Shown: positions 26,004-35,639, numbered from the stretch's first letter. The stretch is 64,000 bases of DNA from Gloeomargarita sp. SRBZ-1_bins_9 (GCA_039794565.1 JAUQVX010000008.1:46044-110043), one strand, 5' to 3'. The notes: generated by a model from the sequence alone, not told the origin. Numbers and translations are program-made.

Positions 26004-27049
26004 TTCTGGGCTGCCACACAGGCGATGACCGGGTAATCGGGGTGGTACTGGTCCAATTCGGCGGGGGTCAATTCCTCGGCCGCTACCCCCAACAACGTCG
26101 CCACCACCGTCAAGGCATTGCCGTAAGTCAACAGGTCACAGTGGGCATACCTCCGGAACAGATGCCGCAAGCCATCGGGCAACAGCCGCCAGTAATCCGC
26201 TGGTCGGTCGTGTAGGCGTTGTGCGGTGGGCACCAGGGCCAAACACCAGCCCCCCGGTTTGAGCCAGCTATGGATATTGGCAATCACCTGCCCCGGGTCG
26301 CGGCAATGCTCCAGCACGTTGAAAATCAAAACCGCATCCCAGGCATTGGCCGCCGTCGCTTGGGGGTCATGGGCATCGGCCACCACATGCACCCCGGCTC
26401 CGGGCGTCAGATTCATACAGCAATAAAACGTCATTTGCCTGCGGTCAAAGGGGTAAAACTCCCAGTCTTTGGCCACACCGCCGATTTCCAGAACCCGCCC
26501 CTGGACCTTGTCCTTCACCCGGTGCAGGAATTGTTGTTGGTAATAGCGGTCAATGGGCGTCCCCCGGGAAAAGCCCGTCAGGCTACACAGGGGCGTCCAG
26601 CGCCGCAGGTCTCCCCAGACGATTTCCCCCACCGCCGGCACGATCAGCCCCAGGGCCACCAGCTCCTGCCACAACTGCGCAAATTCGGCAAAGGACAGCT
26701 CCGGATAGGGGGCAAACAGGGGCAACTCCGGGGTCAAATCCACCTGCTGGTCTGGCTCTAAATAGCTGGCAAAGCCGTTGGCCAGGGCCACCACTTGCCC
26801 CTGCATCATCTTGAGCAATAGGGGTTTTCCTGCATCATCGGTTAAACGCAGCCCCGAGGCCACCTTTTGGCGCGAGCAGTAGAGTTCATAGGCCGACTCC
26901 GGCGTTTGCCACTGCACAAAACACTCCAGGATGGCCCCCTGGGCCGGCAAGGGCAAATCCACCGGCTCCCGCTGACTCCAGCCGAAAACCGCCCGGGTTT
27001 TTCCTTGAGCCCATTCCAGGAACGTACTGGTGCAATAGCGCCGGCTCAT
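26000..27049 (-). CDS. SAM-dependent methyltransferase with unrecognised N-terminal half
   Basis: 349 residues. The C-terminal part is a class I methyltransferase: motif I VLEIGGVAKDW near residue 195, then VVADAHDPQATAANAWDAVLIFNVLEHCRDPGQVI and LKPGGWCLALVPTAQR, the Methyltransf_11 pattern. Residues 1-180 (with a Cys in the first ten residues, RRYCTSTFLEW) are not recognised. The ATG at 27049 overlaps the HAD stop (ATGA). Substrate unknown. Confidence 0.75.
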   Translation of the reverse strand: MSRRYCTSTFLEWAQGKTRAVFGWSQREPVDLPLPAQGAILECFVQWQTPESAYELYCSRQKVASGLRLTDDAGKPLLLKMMQGQVVALANGFASYLEPDQQVDLTPELPLFAPYPELSFAEFAQLWQELVALGLIVPAVGEIVWGDLRRWTPLCSLTGFSRGTPIDRYYQQQFLHRVKDKVQGRVLEIGGVAKDWEFYPFDRRQMTFYCCMNLTPGAGVHVVADAHDPQATAANAWDAVLIFNVLEHCRDPGQVIANIHSWLKPGGWCLALVPTAQRLHDRPADYWRLLPDGLRHLFRRYAHCDLLTYGNALTVVATLLGVAAEELTPAELDQYHPDYPVIACVAAQK

Positions 27050-27879
27050 CCCGACAACACCCAGGTTTCCAGGGCAGCTACCACCCCGTCTTGCTCGACA
27101 CTTGGGGCCACCCAATCCGCTTGTTTCTTCACCTCATCGGGCGCATTCCCCATGGCGATGCCCACCCCCGCATACTGCAACATTTCCAGGTCATTGTAGT
27201 TATCACCGATGGCCACCACCTCCTCCCGCCGCAACCCCAGCAATTCCTCCGCCAAATATTGTACGGCAGCGCCCTTATTGACCTGGGGATGAGCTGCCTC
27301 AAAATAAATGGGCGCCGAGCGTGTTAAATACAGTTCATCCCGACTGTAGCGCCTTTGCAACGTGTGCAGGATGATCTCGATCAGACCGGGATGTTCGCTG
27401 ACGGCCAGCACCTTAGTTGGCGGGGTATCCAGGGCTGCCACCACCTCCCGCAAATCCGCAACCAAGATGGGTTCAATGAGCGTGCGTTTGGCGTACTGGT
27501 CCGTATCTGGGCGCATCTCCTGCACATATAACTGGTCGTTGAGATAGAAGTGGATGGACAGATGGGGCCGCCAGTCCGCCTGTTCAAAGTAGTCCAACAA
27601 CTCCAGCGCCCGTTGGGTGTCAATCGGCCAGTGGCGATGGCGGTAACCCGTGTGGGGGTCCTGAATCCACGCCCCTTGGTAGCTCAACAGCGGTAACGTC
27701 AGCTCCAACTCCCGGTAAAACCGTAACGCCGAGCGGTACATCCGCCCCGTCGCAATGGCCACCTTGACCCCCGCTTTGCGCACCGCCTGGATGGCTGCCT
27801 TGACCGCCGGTGTAATGCGGTTGTCCTCACCGACAATCGTGCCATCCAAGTCCAGCACCAGCAGGCGCACCTGGGGCAT
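27046..27879 (-). CDS. Cof-type HAD hydrolase
   Basis: 277 residues. HAD motif I LLVLDLDGTIVGEDN (residues 5-19; nucleophile in DLDGT), motif II ATGRMYRSA, and motif IV AIGDNYNDLEML near residue 220 with the preceding lysine in VNKGAAVQYLAEELL. The Cof/IIB cap lies between. Family members dephosphorylate sugar phosphates, flavin or pyridoxal phosphate; the substrate cannot be assigned. It heads the overlapping genes 27046-23977 and is 28 bases downstream of the DUF445 gene. Confidence 0.88.
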   Translation of the reverse strand: MPQVRLLVLDLDGTIVGEDNRITPAVKAAIQAVRKAGVKVAIATGRMYRSALRFYRELELTLPLLSYQGAWIQDPHTGYRHRHWPIDTQRALELLDYFEQADWRPHLSIHFYLNDQLYVQEMRPDTDQYAKRTLIEPILVADLREVVAALDTPPTKVLAVSEHPGLIEIILHTLQRRYSRDELYLTRSAPIYFEAAHPQVNKGAAVQYLAEELLGLRREEVVAIGDNYNDLEMLQYAGVGIAMGNAPDEVKKQADWVAPSVEQDGVVAALETWVLSG

Positions 27880-27907
27880 GGTGAAGAAACGTTAAGGACC
27901 ATTGTCA

Positions 27908-29146
27908 CTATACCAGGTTGGCCTGCCACCAGAGCAACAGGGACTGTCCTAGCCCCACTAAAAACCCCAGGATGCCCCCCAAGTTAACAATCGCCTGCAA
28001 TTCGCTGCGCACGATCCCTTGAATCCCTGCCTCCAGGTCCGCCGGCGACGTGGCATTGACGCGCTCAATAATCGCCCGGTCAATATCCAGGATGGGAATC
28101 ACCCGGGCAATCAACTGCTCCAGGTCCTTTTCCAGATAGCGCTCGATAATCAGGGCCAATTCTTCGCTGATTAGACTCAAGGATGTTTGCATCACCGGTG
28201 AATTGCGCAGGCGGGTGAGGATCAAATGGGCAATCTCATCCCAGTTCAGGGAATAACTCAGGTTTTGAATCAGCGTCGGTCCATCCGTTTGCAAGTACTC
28301 CCGCACCAGTTCTCGCAGTTGTTTGCGCAGGCGATGCACCGTCACCACCGGCAAATTCTGTAGCGACAGTTCCTGGAACCATTCCGTCAACCGCCGGCGC
28401 AACTCTAGCGAATTCAGCAACTTAGCCAGTCGTTGATTGGCCACTGCCGGTTCCTCGATACAAAACTGCCGCAACCGCAATAGGCCATTGCGCACCCCAA
28501 ACAAATTGGCCACCACCCAATAGGTTCCCGTCGTTTGTTCCCGCAGGTCTTGGTCAATCACTGCAATCGTTTCCTCCGTGAGGAAATCCACCAGGGTCTG
28601 CCGCAGGAGGTCGGGGGTCAAAACCGTAGCCAGCAGCCAATCGGCCAACTGTTCTGCCTGGGTCGGCGACAGGCGAAACTCCAGCAAAAACCGGTCGAAA
28701 ATTTGGTTGACCTGGTCGGCTAGGAAGTTTTCTTGGCGGGCGAGGATGCGCACCAGCCGGGGCAAGGATTGACCCAGAAAATCCCGGAGAATGCCGGCGA
28801 GAATTTTAGCGGTGCGGGCCTTGTAGGCATCCAATTTCACCTGGTTGAGGGCCGTTTGCAGCAACCAGTAAATAGCCGCCTGGGTGCGCTCGATTTGCAA
28901 TAGACGGCGGGCGATAGTTTGCAGCTCCTCCGGCGTCAGCAGGGAACTGGTAATGGTGTCGGCAATGCGCTGGGCAAGGCGCCCCTGGTTGCTGGGGATC
29001 AGCCCCGGCGTAAACGGCACCCGGTAACGACCGATATACCAGGCGCGGTAGGGACGAAACAACATGCGAATGGCCATGTCGTTGGTGAAATAGCCAATGA
29101 CCGCACCCAGCACCGGGGGTAGGACGTAGTTTAGGGCAATGGCCAC
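27908..29146 (-). CDS. DUF445 membrane protein
   Basis: 412 residues. The start [31 protein letters not shown] and [23 protein letters not shown] are the hallmark of DUF445 (YheB-like) proteins, with one membrane helix at each end (residues 8-25 and about 385-405) around a long helical domain. Function in the family is unknown. Divergent from pcyA with 58 bases between start codons. Confidence 0.88.
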   Translation of the reverse strand: MAIALNYVLPPVLGAVIGYFTNDMAIRMLFRPYRAWYIGRYRVPFTPGLIPSNQGRLAQRIADTITSSLLTPEELQTIARRLLQIERTQAAIYWLLQTALNQVKLDAYKARTAKILAGILRDFLGQSLPRLVRILARQENFLADQVNQIFDRFLLEFRLSPTQAEQLADWLLATVLTPDLLRQTLVDFLTEETIAVIDQDLREQTTGTYWVVANLFGVRNGLLRLRQFCIEEPAVANQRLAKLLNSLELRRRLTEWFQELSLQNLPVVTVHRLRKQLRELVREYLQTDGPTLIQNLSYSLNWDEIAHLILTRLRNSPVMQTSLSLISEELALIIERYLEKDLEQLIARVIPILDIDRAIIERVNATSPADLEAGIQGIVRSELQAIVNLGGILGFLVGLGQSLLLWWQANLV

Positions 29147-29204
29147 AGCTTTCCCAGGGTTTGGCTGCCATTACTTCGATCATAAACGGTGGAACCGGCT
29201 GGCT

Positions 29205-29945
29205 ATGCTAGAGAAGAGAGCGTTTTACGTTTCAGTGATTCAGCATCCCTTGATCGAACAGTTGGCGCAGGTGATTCGCCAGAGCTGGCAGACCCACTTG
29301 CCTTTGGAACCCTACCCCTTGCCGGCGGATATGGGCTATGTGGAAGGCCAGCTGGAGGGGGAACGGCTGCATATTCGCAACGTTTGTTACCAGAGCCGCC
29401 ACTTTCGCAAGCTGCATTTGGAGTTGGCCCAGGTGGGCACCAGTCTCGATATCCTGCACTGCGTAATGTTTCCCCGTCCCTGCTATGACCTGCCGGTGTT
29501 TGGGGCTGATATTGTGGCGGGCCGGGGTCAGGTGAGCGCCGCCATCGTGGATTTGTCCCCCACCCGGATTGACCGTTCCCTGCCCGAGACTTATGTGCAC
29601 TTCCTAACCACTCATGGGCCGGGTCCCTTTGAGCAGCCCCGTCCCTTGCCCCCCTGGGGAGATATTTTTTCCGAGTTTTGTCTATTCATTCGTCCGGTCA
29701 ACGCTAGGGAACAGCAGCGATTTGTGGACTACGTAGCGCAGATACTGGCGTTCCATTGTCAGCAGGCCCTGAGGGCTACCCCCCTGTCACCGCCCTTGCA
29801 ACAACAGCACCACTGCCAACAGAGCTACTACTGCCGGCAGCAACAGCAAAACGACAAAACTCGGCGAGTGCTGGAGCGGGCCTTTGGCAGCGCTTGGGCT
29901 GATCGTTACATGAGTACCGTGTTGTTTGACTTGCCCCAGGCATGA
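29205..29945 (+). CDS. pcyA: Phycocyanobilin:ferredoxin oxidoreductase
   Basis: PcyA reduces biliverdin IX-alpha by four electrons from ferredoxin to phycocyanobilin, the phycobilisome and phytochrome pigment. 246 residues. Characteristic segments: [43 protein letters not shown] (conserved His), [21 protein letters not shown] (catalytic Asp region) and the end [23 protein letters not shown]. The ATG at 29205 is chosen over 29139, which lies inside the divergent DUF445 gene. It overlaps a DnaJ-domain gene by ATGA. It supplies the pigment that CpcE, also in this window, helps to attach. Confidence 0.95.
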   Translation: MLEKRAFYVSVIQHPLIEQLAQVIRQSWQTHLPLEPYPLPADMGYVEGQLEGERLHIRNVCYQSRHFRKLHLELAQVGTSLDILHCVMFPRPCYDLPVFGADIVAGRGQVSAAIVDLSPTRIDRSLPETYVHFLTTHGPGPFEQPRPLPPWGDIFSEFCLFIRPVNAREQQRFVDYVAQILAFHCQQALRATPLSPPLQQQHHCQQSYYCRQQQQNDKTRRVLERAFGSAWADRYMSTVLFDLPQA

Positions 29946-30568
29946 TGGACCACTACCGCACCTTAGGGTTGCGCCCCGACGCCACCCCTGCCCAGGTCAA
30001 AGCTGCCTATCGCCGCTTGGTGAAGCTCTGCCATCCCGATACCAATCCCCACGGCCACGAACAGATGATCGCCATCAATCTGGCCTACGAGGTGCTGCGG
30101 GACCCCGAACAACGGCGCGCCTACGACCAGCAATATCAGCAGCATTGGTCAGCGAAACTCCCTAACCCTGACCCATCACCCCAGCTCTGGTGGCGTCAGG
30201 TGTTTCAGCCGGTGGACCAGCGGGTGGGCCGCATTCTCCAGAGTCGCCGTCGGCAACTGGAACGCTTGGCCGCCGACCCCTTTGACGAGACCTATCTGGC
30301 CGCCTTTGACCACTATCTGCAGCACTGTCGCCGTACCCTGCAGGAGGCAGAGGCCCTATTTCGCAGTCAAGCCAATCCCCCTTGCCTCGCCGGAGCCGCC
30401 AGCAGTCTGTACTATTGCCTCAATCACCTACAGGACGCCCTAGAGGACCTGTACTGGTTCACCCAGAGCTACAGTGAACACTATCTGCAAACCAGCGAGG
30501 CCCTGTTTCGTCGGGCGGGGGAACAACGCCAGTTGGCTTGGCAAGCGGTACGGCAGGCTGGATTTTAG
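29942..30568 (+). CDS. J-domain protein
   Basis: 208 residues. The N-terminal 65 form a J domain: [32 protein letters not shown] with the HPD motif that stimulates Hsp70, then [14 protein letters not shown]. The rest is helical and not recognised, lacking the zinc and C-terminal domains of DnaJ, so it is a specialised co-chaperone (type III). The start overlaps pcyA by ATGA; an ATG three bases on is equally possible. A chaperone role for PcyA or bilin proteins is only suggested by position. Confidence 0.85.
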   Translation: MMDHYRTLGLRPDATPAQVKAAYRRLVKLCHPDTNPHGHEQMIAINLAYEVLRDPEQRRAYDQQYQQHWSAKLPNPDPSPQLWWRQVFQPVDQRVGRILQSRRRQLERLAADPFDETYLAAFDHYLQHCRRTLQEAEALFRSQANPPCLAGAASSLYYCLNHLQDALEDLYWFTQSYSEHYLQTSEALFRRAGEQRQLAWQAVRQAGF

Positions 30569-30571
30569 TTT

Positions 30572-30883
30572 TTAGTTCATATCGGTCAAGTGGTCATCAG
30601 GGGCCGGGCCGTCAATCCGTTCCAACTGCCAGAGGATTTGATTGCCTTCCCGCCGCACCCGGGAGACGATCCAGTTGCGCCAGGCCCAGGTTTCCCCCCG
30701 GCTGGTGACGGCGCTGGCATTCACATCCATCAACGCCGCCAGCTCAGCGCTGGTAATGAAGTAACCCTGTTTGGCGACGATGTCCGCCGTGCGGAGAGTC
30801 TCTAACAGCAGACGCAGTTGGCTGATGCGATTTTCCCGGGAGATGACTTCATCGTTATGGGCATTCAGCAGAGTTTCCGACAT
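30572..30883 (-). CDS. Small winged-helix-like conserved protein
   Basis: 103 residues, not a named family to me. Residues 15-35 are helical (ENRISQLRLLLETLRTADI). Residues 40-85 look like a winged helix: YFITSAELAALMDVNASAVTSRG and then WRNWIVSRVRREGNQILWQLER, where the last part could be the wing. DNA binding is inferred. The ATG at 30883 is used; an upstream TTG at 30910 is open without support. It ends four bases from the J-domain gene and follows cofG on the same strand. Confidence 0.7.
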   Translation of the reverse strand: MSETLLNAHNDEVISRENRISQLRLLLETLRTADIVAKQGYFITSAELAALMDVNASAVTSRGETWAWRNWIVSRVRREGNQILWQLERIDGPAPDDHLTDMN

Positions 30884-30945
30884 AAAAGCAGCCCCAGTGG
30901 GAAGTGACAACCAATGAATTTTTTACCTTAGACACCGTTAGACAC

Positions 30946-31899
30946 CTAATACCTTACACCAAATTCGGGGGATTGGCTAGAACGGGGCCAAATATGCCTA
31001 GAATCACGCCATTTGGGATAAATCGGCAAGCGGGGTTGTAATTCATAGCCGTGGGTCGCCAGGAGCTGCGTCAGCCTGGTCAGGGCAGGATAGGGGTAAT
31101 CGGGGTTGACTTCATCCCTTGGCCCAATGCCCCCCAAATCCCGGGCGCCAGCGGCTAAACAGGCCAACAACATCTCCGGTTGATCCACCAGATTCGGCGG
31201 TACCTGAATGGTGATGTCCGCGGGTAATAGCCGCCGGGCCAGGGCCACCACCGCCGGGAGTTGAGCCAAGGGAAAATCGGCCAGCGCGGTTGGTTGTTGG
31301 CTGCCCTGCCGATAGGGTTGCAGGATGACCTCCTGAATATGTCCCCAGCGCCGGTGGACTGCCGCAATCGCCTGCAACCCAGCTTCCCAATCGGCGGCCG
31401 TTTCCCCGATACCCAGCAACAATCCGGTGGTAAAGGGAATCCCCAGGCGTCCGGCCTGATCCAATTGCGCCAGGCGTAGAGTAGGGTCTTTGCTGGGGGC
31501 GTGGTGATGCACCGGTAAATCCGGGCGCAGCTGTTCCAGCATCAACCCCATCGAAACATTCACCGTTTGCAGGCGGCGCATTTCCCCTTCACTGAGGGGA
31601 CCAGCGTTAGTGTGGGGCCAGAAGCCTAAGTCCCTCGCCAGCTTGGCCAGTTGGTACAGATGTTCCACCCACTGGGCGCGCCGGGGACTGTGGGGATGCA
31701 CCTCGCCGCTGAGGATGAGCACTTCCGTGACCTGGGGATGATGGCGCCGGATAGCCCTGAGACGTTCCTGGGCCTGCTCGAGACTCAGCCAGGTATCAGT
31801 TCCCGGAGCCACTCGGAAATTGCAGTAGCTACAGGCGTTGAAACATTCGTAGGTCGGTACCAGGGTCACCGCCGGGCTGTAGGTGATGACCGTGGCCAT
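30946..31899 (-). CDS. cofG: FO synthase subunit CofG (radical SAM)
   Basis: 317 residues. CofG and CofH make the deazaflavin FO, the antenna chromophore of some photolyases and the core of F420. Radical SAM cysteines are Cys19, Cys23 and Cys26 in YECFNACSYCNF. NVSMGLMLEQLRPD, TTGLLLGIGET and AGARDLGGIGPRDEVNPDYPYP are CofG-specific. cofH is not adjacent. It begins seven bases after psb27. Use for photolyase FO is likely in a cyanobacterium but inferred. Confidence 0.9.
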   Translation of the reverse strand: MATVITYSPAVTLVPTYECFNACSYCNFRVAPGTDTWLSLEQAQERLRAIRRHHPQVTEVLILSGEVHPHSPRRAQWVEHLYQLAKLARDLGFWPHTNAGPLSEGEMRRLQTVNVSMGLMLEQLRPDLPVHHHAPSKDPTLRLAQLDQAGRLGIPFTTGLLLGIGETAADWEAGLQAIAAVHRRWGHIQEVILQPYRQGSQQPTALADFPLAQLPAVVALARRLLPADITIQVPPNLVDQPEMLLACLAAGARDLGGIGPRDEVNPDYPYPALTRLTQLLATHGYELQPRLPIYPKWRDSRHIWPRSSQSPEFGVRY

Positions 31900-31906
31900 A
31901 GCGGGC

Positions 31907-32308
31907 TCAATTGCCCCGTTTCAGGGCCAACTCCACCTGGTCCAGTTGCTCGTTGATGCGGTTTTTCAGTTTCTCCGGCAGGGGCCGCCCCGGATAGGAG
32001 CTGTAGTGTCCCGCCAGGGAATTCAGGGCCGTCCGCAGGGTGGTGAAGGACAGCAGACCGGAAACATGACTATCGCGGCGATAGCGGGCGGCAAAGTCGT
32101 TAATCTGCTGCCGGGTTTCACTCTGGATGGCGGCTTTGTTGGGGTCGTCCTCCGGGAGGGCCACTGCCCGGCGTAGGGTTTGCACCAGTTTCAGGGTGTC
32201 CTGGGTGTAATCCCCCGACAGGGTGCCCATCCGACCGCTGCATCCGGTCAACAGCAAGCTAACCACCACTACGACACCCAACAGTACAGCTCCCAGTCGC
32301 TTCAGCAC
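31907..32308 (-). CDS. psb27: Photosystem II assembly lipoprotein Psb27
   Basis: 133 residues. Psb27 binds the luminal face of CP43 in photosystem II assembly intermediates before the Mn cluster forms. Lipoprotein signal ending LLLTGC (Cys23). The mature part has LSGDYTQDTLKLVQTLRRAVALPEDDPNK and ARYRRDSHVSGLLSFTTLRTALNSLAGHYSSYPGRPLPEK, an excellent match. The start is the GTG at 32308 with GGAGGAAGG upstream; the frame is open to 32356. Confidence 0.93.
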   Translation of the reverse strand: MLKRLGAVLLGVVVVVSLLLTGCSGRMGTLSGDYTQDTLKLVQTLRRAVALPEDDPNKAAIQSETRQQINDFAARYRRDSHVSGLLSFTTLRTALNSLAGHYSSYPGRPLPEKLKNRINEQLDQVELALKRGN

Positions 32309-32370
32309 CCTACCTTCCTCCACACACGTTCCTTTATTGTGGCATCGGGAGGACACCGAAGCAATCGTTG

Positions 32371-32808
32371 TTACATCGTTTTAGGCGCCTGTCGCTGTTG
32401 CCGCCACTGTTGCCGCCGGGCCTCCAGTTGTTGCCGTTGTTCGGGGGTGAGCACGGCCTCGATCTGCCGGCGGGTGTTGGCCCGGATAAGCCGCATCTGT
32501 TCCTTCTGGGCTTCAGTGAGATTGAGGGCCTTCATGAATTTGCGCCGTTCCCCCGGCGGTTGGTTTTGGGCTTGTTGCCAGAGTCGCCGTTGTTCGGGGG
32601 TGAGCACCTGTTGCATTTGCTGCCGCGCGTTGGCCCGGATTTGGGCAATCCGTTGCCGTTGTTCCGGCGTGAGGTTCAATTCCGACCAGAATCCCCGTCG
32701 CTGGGGAGTTTGGGCCACCTGAACGACCCCGGTTGTTGCCACTTCCGTCGCCAGGACCGGTGGGGCCGATAGCAAGCCTAGTACAGCCACGAGTACTCCA
32801 AAACCCAT
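32371..32808 (-). CDS. Exported LTXXQ-motif protein with duplicated unit
   Basis: 145 residues; signal peptide cut near ALA20. Two copies of one unit, about residues 44-74 (LNLTPEQRQRIAQIRANARQ...) and 95-125 (LNLTEAQKEQMRLIRANTRR...), each ending in LTPEQR. This is the LTXXQ pattern of the Spy/CpxP family of periplasmic chaperones and metal-stress sensors. Very rich in Q and R. AAGGAG precedes the ATG. It lies between a sugar kinase and psb27. A lumenal or periplasmic chaperone role is inferred. Confidence 0.78.
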   Translation of the reverse strand: MGFGVLVAVLGLLSAPPVLATEVATTGVVQVAQTPQRRGFWSELNLTPEQRQRIAQIRANARQQMQQVLTPEQRRLWQQAQNQPPGERRKFMKALNLTEAQKEQMRLIRANTRRQIEAVLTPEQRQQLEARRQQWRQQRQAPKTM

Positions 32809-32833
32809 AGGTTGCTCCTTTCAAGGGTGATGT

Positions 32834-33820
32834 CTATTCAGTTAGACGCCGGGGGCTGGAGGTGGGTTCACCGACATAACGGGCCAAAAACCGCTGCACG
32901 ACCGCCGGCGACGGGGCTTGGGTGATGGCACCGGGAGCCGTCGTGGAAATGGCCGCGACCGCATTGGCCCAACGCAACGCCTGCTGTAGGCATCCCGCCT
33001 CCTGGATCAGACGATTCCCCCAGGTCACCCACTGGTGCAACCAACCAGCGACAAAGGCATCCCCAGCACCGGTGGTGTCCACCGCCTGGACGGGAAAGGC
33101 GGGGCAATGGCCCTGGTGAGGACCGACCCAATAGGTGCAACCCTGGGCCCCTTGAGTGACTAAGATCACCTGTAAATGGGGGCATTGTCCGGCAATCGCC
33201 CTAGGGTCAGCCGTACCCCACAGCCACCGGGCCTCCTCCGCCGTTGCCTTGACCGCCGTTACCTGCTGCACCAGGGTTTGGGTCACGGACCGGGCCAACC
33301 GCTCCTCTGTCCACAGGGTGGGTCGCCAGTTCACATCCAGCAGCGTGATGACCCCCCGTGCAGACGCCCACTCGACCAAAGCGAAGGCCGTTGCCCGGGA
33401 CTCGGGGAACGCCAGCACCACCCCCTCGATATACAGGCACTGGGGCGGCTGAGCCGGCGGCCGAAACCTGATAAATTCATCCGCAAAGGCCGGACAATCC
33501 GGGGGCCGAAAACCGGCGAATTCCCGCTCCCCATCCGTCCGGCGCAGCACCTCCACCAAACGGGTGGGATAGGGTAAGCGCTGCATCAGGGCTGGGCAAA
33601 CCCGGTGGGCCTGGATGACCTGGAGCACCCGGTCGCCCCAATCATCACACCCGACCGCCCCCAGCAGAGCCGTCTCCACCCCCAACCGCCCCAGGTGACA
33701 GGCCACATTCAACCCCGCCCCGCCAGGATAGGGGGTCCAGGACTGCACTTGATCCCGGGGTACCCCTATCTGGTCCGCCAGCAAGTCCCACAGGGCAAAA
33801 CCGTAACACAGCACCGTCAT
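32834..33820 (-). CDS. PfkB-family carbohydrate kinase
   Basis: 328 residues. Start motif PYPGGAGLNVACHLGRLGVETALLGAVG (sugar-binding GG) and the end motif VDTTGAGDAFVAGWL with the catalytic Asp in GAGD. Closest in pattern to fructokinases or other sugar kinases; the substrate is not certain. The ATG at 33820 is one base after the stop of the upstream gene. Confidence 0.87.
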   Translation of the reverse strand: MTVLCYGFALWDLLADQIGVPRDQVQSWTPYPGGAGLNVACHLGRLGVETALLGAVGCDDWGDRVLQVIQAHRVCPALMQRLPYPTRLVEVLRRTDGEREFAGFRPPDCPAFADEFIRFRPPAQPPQCLYIEGVVLAFPESRATAFALVEWASARGVITLLDVNWRPTLWTEERLARSVTQTLVQQVTAVKATAEEARWLWGTADPRAIAGQCPHLQVILVTQGAQGCTYWVGPHQGHCPAFPVQAVDTTGAGDAFVAGWLHQWVTWGNRLIQEAGCLQQALRWANAVAAISTTAPGAITQAPSPAVVQRFLARYVGEPTSSPRRLTE

Positions 33821-33821
33821 G

Positions 33822-34544
33822 TCAGTACAGGTAGGGATTGGCGGGACGCTCAATGGGGGTAATGTTTTCCGCTTGCACCACCAACCGGCGTTTACCGTAC
33901 ACCTCGGCGGTGGTCATCCGGCCCTCCACCCGCAGCCAGGTATCTGCCGGGTATTGCTGCGCTGAACCTGTTGGCACATCCACCGGCAAGCCCACCGGGT
34001 AGGCATCGGCGGCGCAGCAGGTGACCACAAAGCGGGTGAGGAAAAAGCGCTGGGGAGGACTTTGGGGGGGATGCACCACAAACCCTTCAATGCGGGCCTT
34101 CTGCCCCTGGTAGGCATCCGGTTCAGGATAGACGTTAAGGAGGCGCACCCAATCCACCAACGACCGGTCCTCAGGACGTTGTAGCGGGCGAAACCGTTGG
34201 GGCATGGTGCGGGTCAGGGTCAACAATTCCCCGCTTTCCAGAGCCACTTGACTGTTGAAAGGCTGGGGCGTCACGATCAGGCCCACAACGGCGGTGCTCA
34301 GCAGCAAAAACCGGCTCCAGGCACGGGGCAGCAGTACCGTTCCTTCCGTCCAGGCCCGCGGTCGTCCCCGTTCTTGCCACTGTTGCCAACCCTGCCAGGC
34401 CGTTAACCCCAGCAGGAGCAACCCGGCCCCCACCGTCAAGGGAAAATAATTGGGATGGATCAGCACCGCCAACTGCCCTGTCAACCAGTACTTGACCAGC
34501 AGCGCTCCCCAAGCCCCGATGGCCAGCAAGTCCCAACCGTTCAT
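33822..34544 (-). CDS. TIGR03943/YcgQ-like membrane protein
   Basis: 240 residues: two N-terminal membrane helices (LLAIGAWGALLVKYWL and FPLTVGAGLLLLGLTAW), a third near 90, then a soluble domain containing RFVVTCCAADAYPVGLPV and DTWLRVEGRM, as in the YcgQ family. These are encoded with YcgR-like permeases, as here (ATGA overlap). The pair is thought to be an envelope permease system; its substrate is not known. The long upstream open frame to 34976 is antisense-free read-through of the permease gene and is not used. Confidence 0.82.
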   Translation of the reverse strand: MNGWDLLAIGAWGALLVKYWLTGQLAVLIHPNYFPLTVGAGLLLLGLTAWQGWQQWQERGRPRAWTEGTVLLPRAWSRFLLLSTAVVGLIVTPQPFNSQVALESGELLTLTRTMPQRFRPLQRPEDRSLVDWVRLLNVYPEPDAYQGQKARIEGFVVHPPQSPPQRFFLTRFVVTCCAADAYPVGLPVDVPTGSAQQYPADTWLRVEGRMTTAEVYGKRRLVVQAENITPIERPANPYLY

Positions 34545-35542
34545 CCCAGGTACAGGTTCATAGCCAAGGTCAACACGAAGGTTAACGAGGACGCCAGCAA
34601 AAACAGGTAGAGCACCGCCCGGGGCCGAAAAACCGTCAGGAGCAAGCTCACTCCCTTGAGGTCCACCATCGGCCCGAACACCAAAAACGCCAACAACGCC
34701 CCGGTCGTAAAACTCCCGGCAAACGACAAGGCAAAAAAGGCATCCACCGTCGAGCAAATGGAAACCACCGTCCCCAGGACCAACATGGCCAACACCGAGG
34801 TTACCGGCCCCTGCCCCAAACTCAAAATCACCTCCCGGGGCGCCAACACCTGCACTGCTGCCGCCACCGCTGTTCCCAAAATGAGCACAGCCCCCAACTC
34901 CCGCAGCTCTGTCAAGGCGTTGACCCACACCAATCGCCAGCGCCCCCGCCGGGACAGGAGCCGGGATAGATTCCACCCGTCTGTCTCCAGGGCAACGGTT
35001 TTACCCCCGCTCACCGCCCAGAAATGACCCGTTGGCACCCCCACCAGGGCCAATTCTCGGGCCGGGGGTCGGGGCGCAGGCACCGGTATCGCTTGGGCCA
35101 CCGCCGGTTGTAAAAATGGGCGTAAATCCCGCTGCACCGAAAACACCCAGCCCACCACCACCGCCACCACCAGGGTCAGGAGCATGCGCCCCCAGACCAT
35201 CAGCGGCTGGTCCCGAAACGCCACCCAGGTGGACCAAAGGACGATAGGGTTAATGGTGGGCGCCCCCAGGAGAAACCCCACCGCCACCGACGTCGGCAGC
35301 CCTTGGGTTAACAGCCGTCGCGCCACCGGCACATTGCCACACTCACACACCGGCAACAGACACCCCAGCACCGCTCCCGCCACTGCCCCGGCCAGGGGAT
35401 GTCGAGGCAACCGCCGCACCAACTTTTCCGGGTCCACCCACAGCAACAAAGCACTGGAAAACAACACTCCCAGCAGCAAAAACGGCAATGCCTCCACCAG
35501 CAAACTGAAAAACAACGTCAACCCCTGTTGCCAGGCTGTCAT
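34541..35542 (-). CDS. UPF0718 permease (YcgR-like)
   Basis: 333 residues, about eight membrane segments. Characteristic GCLLPVCECGNVPVARRLLTQGLP (Cys-rich, conserved) and SVAVGFLLGAPTINPIVLWSTW, plus VSICSTVDAFFALSFAGSFTTGALLAFLVFGPMVDLKG. Same family as ArsP/DUF318-type permeases; the substrate is unknown here. Forms a pair with the downstream YcgQ-like gene. Confidence 0.85.
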   Translation of the reverse strand: MTAWQQGLTLFFSLLVEALPFLLLGVLFSSALLLWVDPEKLVRRLPRHPLAGAVAGAVLGCLLPVCECGNVPVARRLLTQGLPTSVAVGFLLGAPTINPIVLWSTWVAFRDQPLMVWGRMLLTLVVAVVVGWVFSVQRDLRPFLQPAVAQAIPVPAPRPPARELALVGVPTGHFWAVSGGKTVALETDGWNLSRLLSRRGRWRLVWVNALTELRELGAVLILGTAVAAAVQVLAPREVILSLGQGPVTSVLAMLVLGTVVSICSTVDAFFALSFAGSFTTGALLAFLVFGPMVDLKGVSLLLTVFRPRAVLYLFLLASSLTFVLTLAMNLYLG

Positions 35543-35639
35543 AGCCCCTAACCCAGACCTGCAGAGGAATACCTAATCACGGGGGTGGGCCAGCGGTAAC
35601 CTCCACCACACCTGTAGCTATTAAACCATCAAGGGGTCC

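Noticed and set aside
33822..34976. A 384-codon version of the YcgQ-like gene
   Set aside because: The first 144 codons read through the permease gene in the wrong frame and are glycine-rich. The ATG at 34544 gives the normal family N-terminus.
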